The notes under the pieces were generated by a model. The model saw only the letters and a list, made by a program, of their open reading frames with translations. It did not search any database and was not told the origin of the DNA. Positions 6,080-10,937 of a stretch of 10,937 bases of DNA are shown here, piece by piece. The position numbers and the translations under genes were made by a program. The first letter of the stretch is position 1. Each line of letters begins with the position of its first letter. Origin of the DNA: Spirochaetota bacterium (lineage in GTDB: Bacteria; Spirochaetota; Leptospiria; Turneriellales; Turneriellaceae); contig JAKQXK010000233.1 of the NCBI GenBank assembly GCA_029561505.1, forward strand, positions 1 to 10,937, read 5' to 3'.

Positions 6080-7817
6080 ACATCGATATGGATCCTTTTC
6101 TGAATTCGCTGCGGCCAATCAGCACGTTCAGAATAAACGGCTGTTTCTTCGCGAGGCTTTTCTTGAGCGCCGTCAGGCCGGCCTTGATCTGCGTGGGTTT
6201 TGAAATCGTTTTGCCCGCTCCGCCAAATGTTTTGCTGATCTCTTCGTAGTGTGAATAGTTCAGCATGCAGGCGACGTCGTCTTTTAAGAACTCGATCTGG
6301 TCGCGGTAGATCTGTGTCCAGCAGGCGTCGTTACCGATGATTGCGCCGACGGGCAGCTTGTGGCGCACGAATGTGTCAAACTCCATAATGCTATAGCCCG
6401 CCGAACCGTCGCCATACAGAATCACGACATCGTAGTCGGGCCGCGCGACTTTTGCGCCAAGGGCGAAACCAGCGCCGACGCCGAGGGTGCCGAAGACACC
6501 GGGGTCAAGCCATGTGAGCGGCCCGCCGGGGCGCAGTGCGTAAGCGCCGGTTGCGACAAAATCGCCGCCATCAGCAATGAGAATTGTCTTCTTCGCGAGA
6601 ACCGGCGCAGCTTTGAGAAAAAAATCTACCGGGTTGATATATTTCATTTTCTCAGAGGCAGCCTTGGTAATTTCGCTCTCACGCGCCTGCTCGCGTTCAG
6701 CGAGCGTGCGCTTCCAACCGGCAAGGCGCTGCGCGTCGGCTCTGATGCCCTTTTCACGCAGCTTCATCAGCAGCGTGCCTGCGTCGACGCGCGCGGCGAT
6801 ATCAGGCCGTTTGTTTTTTTTCAGGTCGTGCCGATCGAGATTCACGTTGATCTGAAATGCGCGTCGGTTGATGTGCGCACCGTAGTTGAGCCTGAAATCT
6901 GCCGGTACGCCCAGAAGCATCACCAAATCACATTCGCGCAGCGCCTCTTTGCGCTTTTGCTTGAACTGCATTGGATTTTTTTCACCGAGCAGCCCGCGCG
7001 CCATACCTGAGAGGTACACCGGAACCCCGAGGTTTTCGAGCGCGGCACGCACGCGGTCGGCGTCGCGCGCGTCGCGCAGCACCTGGCTGCCCGCGAGCAC
7101 GAGCGGGCGTTCAGCTTTGGCGAGCGCGCGCTCGATTTTGCTGAGCAGGTTGTCAGAAATAAAATGCGGCTGGTTTTCAGTGGGTTGCGGAATCGTGACA
7201 CTCTTCGCAGCGCCAAAAAGGCGGGCGACATGAAACTTCAGATAGCTGCGCGTGAGTTTCGCCATAAAACTCTTGCCTTTAGGTGCAGCTTCACCGTACC
7301 ACTCGCGCACAATTTTTTCTTCGTAAAGCAAGTCGACCGGAATCTCGACGAAGACCGGGCCCGGCACGCCACCCGCGGCAACGGCGAAAGCTTTCGTCAG
7401 AGTCGGCGCAATCTGTTTCAGGCGATTCACGCGAAACGCGCGCTTCACATTCGATTTAATGAGTTCAATCTGGTCGATGTCTTGCAGCGAGCCCCTGCCC
7501 CTGAGCGCTGTCGCCGTCGCGCCCCCAATCAAAACGACAGGCGACTGAGCCATGAGCGCGTTGCGCACTGCGGTGATCGTGTTGGTGACTCCCGGCCCAG
7601 CCGTAACGACCGCCACACCGGGAACACCCCTGAGGCGCGCCCACGCGTCGGCAGCAAAAACCGCGTTCACCTCGTGGCGTGTGTCGACGACGCGAATGCC
7701 CCGCCTTTTGCTTTCAACCAGAATCGGCGACACATGGCCACCGATCAGGGTGAAGAGAGCATCTACCTTGTGCGCGGCAATCACCCTTGCCGCTATTTCT
7801 CCGCCATTCATGCGCAC
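6078..7817 (-). CDS. Thiamine-diphosphate 2-hydroxyacyl-CoA lyase-like enzyme (ILVBL/HACL2 type)
   Basis: The 579-residue protein has the three-domain fold of the acetolactate synthase superfamily. The Pyr domain has the catalytic glutamate in VVDTRHE (Glu49) and [11 protein letters not shown] (70-80). The central domain includes [16 protein letters not shown] (263-278). The PP domain has the ThDP/Mg motif GDGS (469-472) with Asn496 at the expected distance. As I recall the human sequence, several stretches are closer to ILVBL/HACL2 than to true acetolactate synthase: [28 protein letters not shown] (432-451), [12 protein letters not shown] (479-490), and the end [12 protein letters not shown]. 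Human HACL2 cleaves 2-hydroxy long-chain acyl-CoA to a one-carbon-shorter aldehyde plus formyl-CoA. Unlike that ER protein, no membrane anchor precedes the domain. The start is GTG 7817 or ATG 7811; neither has a good ribosome binding site. No acetolactate synthase small subunit or other ilv gene is nearby. The lyase activity is inferred by homology. Confidence 0.85.
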   Translation of the reverse strand: MRMNGGEIAARVIAAHKVDALFTLIGGHVSPILVESKRRGIRVVDTRHEVNAVFAADAWARLRGVPGVAVVTAGPGVTNTITAVRNALMAQSPVVLIGGATATALRGRGSLQDIDQIELIKSNVKRAFRVNRLKQIAPTLTKAFAVAAGGVPGPVFVEIPVDLLYEEKIVREWYGEAAPKGKSFMAKLTRSYLKFHVARLFGAAKSVTIPQPTENQPHFISDNLLSKIERALAKAERPLVLAGSQVLRDARDADRVRAALENLGVPVYLSGMARGLLGEKNPMQFKQKRKEALRECDLVMLLGVPADFRLNYGAHINRRAFQINVNLDRHDLKKNKRPDIAARVDAGTLLMKLREKGIRADAQRLAGWKRTLAEREQARESEITKAASEKMKYINPVDFFLKAAPVLAKKTILIADGGDFVATGAYALRPGGPLTWLDPGVFGTLGVGAGFALGAKVARPDYDVVILYGDGSAGYSIMEFDTFVRHKLPVGAIIGNDACWTQIYRDQIEFLKDDVACMLNYSHYEEISKTFGGAGKTISKPTQIKAGLTALKKSLAKKQPFILNVLIGRSEFRKGSISM

Positions 7818-7832
7818 GGCTGCCAGCTGCGC
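7812..7832 (-). promoter_or_regulatory. Possible mRNA hairpin at the lyase start codon
   Basis: On the minus strand the arms GCGCA and TGCGC (7832-7828 with 7816-7812), plus inner GCT/AGC with a 2-base bulge and a GGC loop, can form an 8-bp stem. It ends directly at the ATG at 7811 and includes the alternative GTG at 7817. With no clear Shine-Dalgarno, it could limit initiation. This is a prediction by eye, without folding energy. Confidence 0.3.
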
Positions 7833-7874
7833 CTAACCCCGTCAACTAAATAGATTAAACGGTCTTTATTTCTT

Positions 7875-7883
7875 AATATAACA
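7875..7883 (-). promoter_or_regulatory. Candidate extended -10 promoter for the lyase-ligase-SDR operon
   Basis: The 99-base gap 7818-7916 between the HxlR gene and the lyase gene is AT-rich in 7849-7890. On the minus strand TGTTATATT gives an extended -10 (TGn followed by TATATT, five of six). No clear -35 is seen at 17 bases, as is allowed for extended -10 promoters. The start would be near 7868, about 50 bases before the lyase start. No T-run terminator was found after the HxlR gene, so readthrough from it is also possible. Confidence 0.35.
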
Positions 7884-7916
7884 AAGCGATTTTTGCCCGG
7901 CGGTATGTCACCTGCT

Positions 7917-8276
7917 TCAGGCTTTGGGCAACCCCTGCTTCACGCCGTCATGTTTCATCATTGTGATGCCCCAATTGCGCAGAGTTTCGATAATTGGTAT
8001 TGCGGTCTTGCCGAGAGCCGTGAGTTCGTATTCTACTTTGGGCGGTATCACTTCGTAGACAATACGCTTAAGCAGTTGGTCTTTTTCGAGCTCTTTGAGC
8101 TGCGTTGACAGCATCTTGTGGGTGATGCCGTCGAGACTCGTTTTCAGCTCACCGTAGCGTTTCTTCTGTTCTCTGAGGCGCCAGAGAATCGGCATTTTCC
8201 ATTTACCGCCGATTTTGCCCAATGCATACTCTACAGGGTTATTGTACGTTTTTCCATGCTGAACGAATTTGGGCAC
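7917..8276 (-). CDS. HxlR-family winged-helix transcriptional regulator
   Basis: The 119-residue protein covers one HxlR domain almost fully. It shows NPVEYALGKIGGKWKMPIL (13-31), RYGELKTSLDGITHKML (40-56, recognition-helix region), QLKELEKDQLLKR (59-71), IPPKVEYELTALGK (77-90, wing) and the closing LRNWG (99-103). Family members bind DNA as dimers and often repress neighbouring oxidoreductase genes in response to electrophiles or disulfide stress. This one has no cysteine at all, so it cannot use the thiol switch of YodB- or HypR-type members, and its ligand is unknown. It starts at GTG 8276 with only a weak AGG upstream. It is divergent from the DJ-1-like operon and upstream, on the same strand, of the lyase operon, so it could control either or both. 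The shared spacer holds a palindrome placed for autoregulation. Confidence 0.95.
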   Translation of the reverse strand: MPKFVQHGKTYNNPVEYALGKIGGKWKMPILWRLREQKKRYGELKTSLDGITHKMLSTQLKELEKDQLLKRIVYEVIPPKVEYELTALGKTAIPIIETLRNWGITMMKHDGVKQGLPKA

Positions 8277-8330
8277 AGCCTAAGCTGATCGGCAGAGATG
8301 CGGCGACAAGGGGATATATAACGAAATCAT

Positions 8331-8358
8331 ATTATACTTACTTTTTAGATAGTACTAA
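8331..8358 (-). promoter_or_regulatory. Candidate promoter of the HxlR gene
   Basis: On the minus strand a perfect TATAAT lies at 8336-8331, preceded 16 bases upstream by TTAGTA (8358-8353), a weak -35. Transcription would begin near 8324, about 48 bases before the GTG at 8276. The -35 overlaps the TAGTACTA palindrome, which suits repression by an HxlR dimer. Confidence 0.55.
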
Positions 8359-8360
8359 CT
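8335..8360. promoter_or_regulatory. Candidate HxlR operator in the divergent spacer
   Basis: The spacer 8277-8410 is strongly AT-rich. It holds the perfect 8-bp palindrome TAGTACTA (8350-8357), which extends to a 14-base imperfect palindrome (8347-8360). A direct repeat TACTTACT (8335-8342) precedes it. The half-sites TACT (8339-8342) and AGTA (8351-8354) are 8 bases apart, close to the TACT-N7-AGTA operator known for the HxlR-family protein YodB. The site overlaps the -35 region of both divergent promoter candidates. Binding is inferred. Confidence 0.45.
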
Positions 8361-8374
8361 TTATAAATTATATA
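8346..8374 (+). promoter_or_regulatory. Candidate promoter of the DJ-1-like operon
   Basis: On the plus strand TAGATA (8346-8351, four of six to the -35 consensus) is 17 bases from TATATA (8369-8374, four of six to the -10). The start would be near 8381, about 30 bases before the ATG at 8411. Other AT-rich -10 choices, TATAAA at 8362 and TATATT at 8396, cannot be excluded. Confidence 0.4.
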
Positions 8375-8410
8375 GCCGTTTTAGTTCTGCTTTGATATAT
8401 TCGCCTCACT

Positions 8411-9223
8411 ATGAAAATACGAACATTAATGCTCTCAGCGCTCATGGCTATGGCAGCCTGCAAGACCACAGAAAAAGTTGGTTACCAACACCCGCACGGC
8501 GCCCCAAGCAAGGGAAAAATACTCATGGTTGTCGGCAGCCCGACCATCTCGCAGCAGACCAAATGGCCGATTGGTTTCTGGGCTGCTGAACTTACGCACC
8601 CGATGCACATCTTCGAACAAGCGGGTTATACAGTTGAGATCACCAGCACCGCCGGGGGCAAAATCGAAATGGATGCTTATTCAAACCCGACTGACAAGAG
8701 CGGCTATTCGGCGCATGACGTGATTTCGCTGGGCTATCTGCAGAAAAAAGAATTTCAGGCCAAGCTGGCGAATACGCGCAAGTTTACTGAGGTCAAAACA
8801 TCTGATTATGCTGCGATCTTTCTTGTCGGCGGCCAGTCACCAATGTACACCTTCAAGGGAAACACTGATCTGCAGAAAACTTTTGCGACATTTTACGAGT
8901 CAGGCAAACCTGCCGCAGCAGTCTGCCACTCGACGACGCTTCTGCTCGAAGCCAAAAAATCGAACGGAGACCTGCTCGTTAAAGGCAAAACCTGGACTGG
9001 TTTCGCAGACGCAGAAGAGAAATACGCCGATGACTTCGTGAAGATGAAAATTCAGCCATACTGGATAGAAACCGAAGCGCGCAAACTATCGGGTACGACT
9101 TTCAAGGTACAGCCCGCTTTCACGCCTTATGCAATTCTGGACGGCAACCTCGTTACGGGTCAGCAGCAGAACAGCGGTGCCCTCGCCGCCGAATTCGTGC
9201 TCGACCTGCTAAACAAGAAATAG
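8411..9223 (+). CDS. Lipid-anchored DJ-1/PfpI (Hsp31-like) protein
   Basis: The 270-residue protein starts with a lipoprotein signal (MKIRTLMLSALMAMAAC, lipobox MAAC, Cys17), so the mature protein should be attached to a membrane outside the cytoplasm. The rest is a DJ-1/PfpI domain of the Hsp31 type: KGKILMVVGSP (34-44), GFWAAELTHPMHIF (55-68) with conserved acid Glu60, TSTAGGKIEMD (78-88), DYAAIFLVGGQSP (132-144), and the nucleophile elbow AAAVCHS with Cys172 and His173. The Glu/Cys/His set of this superfamily is thus present. Family members are chaperones, glyoxalase III or deglycase-type enzymes, or amidases/proteases. Which applies is not readable here. It opens a tight operon with a barrel protein and an NADP-binding protein, divergent from hxlR, suggesting a response to carbonyl or electrophile stress at the envelope. 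No strong ribosome binding site is seen. Confidence 0.9.
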   Translation: MKIRTLMLSALMAMAACKTTEKVGYQHPHGAPSKGKILMVVGSPTISQQTKWPIGFWAAELTHPMHIFEQAGYTVEITSTAGGKIEMDAYSNPTDKSGYSAHDVISLGYLQKKEFQAKLANTRKFTEVKTSDYAAIFLVGGQSPMYTFKGNTDLQKTFATFYESGKPAAAVCHSTTLLLEAKKSNGDLLVKGKTWTGFADAEEKYADDFVKMKIQPYWIETEARKLSGTTFKVQPAFTPYAILDGNLVTGQQQNSGALAAEFVLDLLNKK

Positions 9224-9229
9224 CAGCGT

Positions 9230-10027
9230 ATGCTGAAGGACATTACTTTGGCATTCTTCGCCGCACCACTAGGTGCGGCACTTTTTGCTAACCCCGTTGA
9301 CATCTATTCGCCAGAGTCGATGGCAAAAATTTCGGGCACAGCCTTTGTGAATACCGGCAATGTCGAGCGCGTGCTTCTGCGCGGCGAAGCCGCGTTTTCT
9401 CACCACAACCCGCTGTGGGCCGCGGCGACGACGAACTCGTATCTTTGGGGCACCTTCGGTTCATTTCGCACAGAGAACGACTGGTCGAGTCGCAATCATC
9501 TTTACTTGTTTCCAGAAGCCCGAATCTATCCTTTTGCCATGCATTGGTTAGAGACGAGTTACCGCCGCAGAATAGACGTGCGTAACCAGGCGGGGGCCGG
9601 CGCAACCTGGGCAATCGTCTCGGCACCGCAGACTATCCTCAAACTATCGTTGATGCTTTCGGGCGAGGCCACCGATTACGCTGCAGCGGCAAATTTACCA
9701 GACGGCGCTCTGCAATCGACAGAGCGGCCGCTCATGCGCGGCACGCCCCGACTCTACTTTCGCCAGAATCTGGGTAGCGAGTCGACGGCGCTGATTTCAG
9801 AACTATGGTACCAGCAGGCGCTGCAGACGCAGAATGACTACCGCTGGCATTGGGAAACCGGTATCGAATGGGCGCTCGGCCAAACGCTGAGCCTTAAAAC
9901 CCTGCTCGTTTACCACTACGAATCGGCAATACCCCAGCGCGTTGTACGCGAAGACCTCGCCTGGACATTTGGCGTCTCGGCAAAATTCGTCTCAGATAAA
10001 CCTCAAACCAAAGGAGAACCAAAATGA
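9230..10027 (+). CDS. Predicted outer-membrane beta-barrel protein (DUF481-like)
   Basis: The 265-residue protein has a short signal peptide (hydrophobic residues 5-19, likely cleavage after ALFA, residue 20). It then has alternating aromatic/hydrophobic strands separated by polar turns, for example YLWGTFGSFRTEND (71-84), TRAILISELWYQ-like strands around 193-201 (read as TALISELWYQQ), and WHWETGIEWALG (212-223). The C-terminal part, with TLSLKTLLVYHYESAIP (225-241), a basic/acidic turn, then LAWTFGVSAKF, resembles the last strands of DUF481 salt-induced outer-membrane proteins. Function is unknown for the family. It begins 6 bases after the DJ-1-like gene and its TGA overlaps the next ATG (ATGA), so it is co-translated with both neighbours. 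The barrel call rests on pattern, not on a firm family match. Confidence 0.7.
   Translation: MLKDITLAFFAAPLGAALFANPVDIYSPESMAKISGTAFVNTGNVERVLLRGEAAFSHHNPLWAAATTNSYLWGTFGSFRTENDWSSRNHLYLFPEARIYPFAMHWLETSYRRRIDVRNQAGAGATWAIVSAPQTILKLSLMLSGEATDYAAAANLPDGALQSTERPLMRGTPRLYFRQNLGSESTALISELWYQQALQTQNDYRWHWETGIEWALGQTLSLKTLLVYHYESAIPQRVVREDLAWTFGVSAKFVSDKPQTKGEPK
10011..10016 (+). promoter_or_regulatory. Strong ribosome binding site within the end of the barrel gene
   Basis: AAGGAG lies 7 bases before the ATG at 10024. It is the best Shine-Dalgarno in the window and sits inside the last codons of the barrel gene, whose TGA overlaps the ATG. It fixes this start. Confidence 0.85.
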
Positions 10028-10641
10028 AAATTGCAATTATAGGCAGCGGCAACGTCGGTAGTGCGCTGGCAGAAAAATGGAGCGCCGCAGGCCACGCCGT
10101 GGCATTTGGCACGCGCGAACCTTCTAATTTTAAGGGCAAAGCAGCTGCAGAACGTGGCGGCATTGCGGTCACGACTATCGCCGCTGCAGTAGCTTCAGCC
10201 GAGGTGATTCTGCTCGCAACACCTGCGACGGCGGCCATCGATGTGGCCAAATCTCTCGGCGACACAACCGGCAAGGTGATTATTGATGCGATGAATATCG
10301 TCGGCGGGCGCGGGCCTGAAGGTTTTCGCTCAACTGCTGCAGCGATTCTGGCGCACACGCAGACGCGCGATGTGGTGAAATGTTTCAACACCACCGGCTT
10401 CAACAACATGCAGAACACCGTTTACGGCGCTGAGCGCATCGACATGTTCATGGCAGGCGACAGCAAAGGCGCAAAAGAGCGGGCAAAACAGCTCGCACTC
10501 GATGCCGGCTTCGCCGAGTGCTACGACGTCGGCGGCAACGACAAATTCGAGCTCATGGAACAGTTTGCCTTTTTCTGGATTAATCTCGCGATGATGCAGG
10601 GTCAGGGCCGCGATATAGCGTTTAAGCTATTGCGCAGGTAA
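10024..10641 (+). CDS. NADP-binding protein of the F420-dependent NADP reductase family
   Basis: The 205-residue cytoplasmic protein is almost entirely one Rossmann domain of the NADP oxidoreductase, coenzyme F420-dependent type (PF03807-like). It has IGSGNVGSAL (6-15, GxGxxG), GTREP (29-33), where Thr-Arg would bind the 2'-phosphate of NADP, VILLATPATA (61-70), IIDAMNI (86-92), and VVKCFNTTGFNNM (117-129). True Fno reduces F420, but many bacterial relatives occur where no F420 is made, and their substrate is unknown. It is the last gene of the DJ-1-like operon, with a 4-base ATGA overlap and a strong ribosome binding site that suggest higher translation than its neighbours. HxlR regulators often sit beside NAD(P)-dependent oxidoreductases, which supports a role in reducing a toxic small molecule (inference). 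Confidence 0.9.
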   Translation: MKIAIIGSGNVGSALAEKWSAAGHAVAFGTREPSNFKGKAAAERGGIAVTTIAAAVASAEVILLATPATAAIDVAKSLGDTTGKVIIDAMNIVGGRGPEGFRSTAAAILAHTQTRDVVKCFNTTGFNNMQNTVYGAERIDMFMAGDSKGAKERAKQLALDAGFAECYDVGGNDKFELMEQFAFFWINLAMMQGQGRDIAFKLLRR

Positions 10642-10655
10642 ATTCTTTACCTGCG
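10633..10655. repeat. Perfect 10-bp inverted repeat at the end of the operon, possible terminator
   Basis: CGCAGGTAAA and TTTACCTGCG flank a 3-base TTC loop. The left arm contains the TAA stop codon (10639-10641) of the NADP-binding gene. The repeat lies between two convergent genes, where a bidirectional terminator would be expected. No T-run follows on either strand, so it is not a classical intrinsic terminator. It could stop polymerase weakly or protect the mRNA 3' end. Confidence 0.5.
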
Positions 10656-10672
10656 GCCAGCCCGAAGCCCGA

Positions 10673-10937
10673 TCAGGCGCGGCCTTCGCAACGGTCTTTC
10701 AGCGCACGGTTCATCGTGCTGTAAGATTCGGTGATACGCTGCTGCAACAACGGCTCAAGCGCTTTTGCGGCAAAGCCGGTAAAATTTTCTCCGTGTACGA
10801 AGCGCACTTTTTTCTCACCTGCTTCTTGAATAATGAAGTAGTGTTCACCGCTTAGCACCAGGTCGAGCACGGGAATCGAAGGGCCTTTCCAGCGCAGTTC
10901 GCGGCCCGAAGCCACCAGCACTTCGCATGACGGTATC
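10673..10937 (-). CDS. SRPBCC-family (polyketide cyclase/dehydrase-like) protein, 5' end missing
   Basis: The last 87 residues are visible and the frame runs off the right edge, so the GTG at 10921 need not be the start. The visible part has RELRWKG (12-18 of the fragment), SGEHYFIIQEAGEKKVRFVHGENFTGF and the closing helix around STMNRALKDRCEGRA. This is the pattern of the SRPBCC hydrophobic-ligand-binding fold, where GEH..F and F.HGE.F.G are common before a C-terminal helix with MN.ALK. Members bind or transform lipids or small aromatic compounds, and no specific function can be given. It converges on the DJ-1-like operon. Confidence 0.75.
   Translation of the reverse strand, partial: IPSCEVLVASGRELRWKGPSIPVLDLVLSGEHYFIIQEAGEKKVRFVHGENFTGFAAKALEPLLQQRITESYSTMNRALKDRCEGRA

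Noticed and set aside
6071..6118. Longer N-terminus of the ligase from ATG 6118
   Set aside because: It would overlap the lyase gene by 41 bases, its 16 residues look non-conserved, and a clear ribosome binding site serves the ATG at 6070.
6360..7010. A 216-codon open frame on the plus strand, opposite the lyase gene
   Set aside because: It is antisense to the conserved ThDP domain and has no family resemblance, so it is a shadow frame.
7020..7140. Dense GCGCG/CGAGCG runs that look like a repeat array
   Set aside because: They follow from Ala/Arg/Leu-rich coding (the [13 protein letters not shown] region) in the lyase gene, with no regular unit or spacing.
6078..7817. Annotation of this gene as acetolactate synthase large subunit (ilvB)
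   Set aside because: The fold is shared, but the sequence stretches fit ILVBL/HACL2 better, no small subunit or ilv gene is nearby, and the partner is an acyl-CoA ligase.
7164..7853. A 229-codon open frame on the plus strand, opposite the lyase gene
   Set aside because: It is rich in Arg and His, has no recognisable motif and lies fully antisense to a well-supported enzyme gene. GC-rich coding sequence commonly leaves such open frames.
1..10937. tRNA, rRNA, CRISPR, insertion sequence or attachment site
   Set aside because: No tRNA cloverleaf, regularly spaced direct repeats, transposase-like protein or flanking duplications were found on either strand by eye.

Overview
The window looks like chromosome of a diderm bacterium of moderate-to-high GC, with dense genes and short AT-rich control regions. 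Two genes encode predicted lipoproteins with loose, spirochaete-like lipoboxes, one encodes an outer-membrane barrel, and one block is built around acyl-CoA chemistry. My best guess is a free-living Leptospirales spirochaete (Turneriella/Leptonema-like). This is inference from style and gene content, not from a marker gene. No rRNA, tRNA, CRISPR array, insertion sequence or phage gene was seen.

Left part (1-1651, all minus strand, read right to left): a PAS-GGDEF diguanylate cyclase, then ribosomal protein L19 (rplS) with an Ala/Pro tail, then a clear intrinsic terminator, then the first codons of ribonuclease HII (rnhB), cut by the window edge. The usual rpsP/rimM/trmD partners of rplS are not upstream of it. 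Going right (1658-3418, plus) is a large secreted lipoprotein with an Fn3-like domain and a right-handed beta-helix.

Centre (3435-7817, minus): a probable three-gene operon, read right to left. It holds a thiamine-diphosphate enzyme resembling animal ILVBL/HACL2 (2-hydroxyacyl-CoA lyase), a fatty-acyl-CoA ligase whose ribosome binding site overlaps the lyase stop codon, and an extended-SDR NAD(P)-dependent oxidoreductase/epimerase. Together they read as a module that activates a (2-hydroxy) fatty acid to its CoA ester and cleaves off one carbon as formyl-CoA (alpha-oxidation).

Right part (7917-10641): a cysteine-free HxlR-type repressor (minus) faces away from a plus-strand operon of three genes: a lipid-anchored DJ-1/PfpI (Hsp31-like) protein, a DUF481-like outer-membrane barrel, and a small NADP-binding protein of the F420-dependent NADP reductase family. 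The AT-rich spacer between them has back-to-back promoter-like boxes with a TAGTACTA palindrome in the shared -35 region, so HxlR probably controls both sides. The pattern suggests an inducible envelope-stress or electrophile-response locus. The window ends in a convergent SRPBCC-family gene, truncated at its 5' end.
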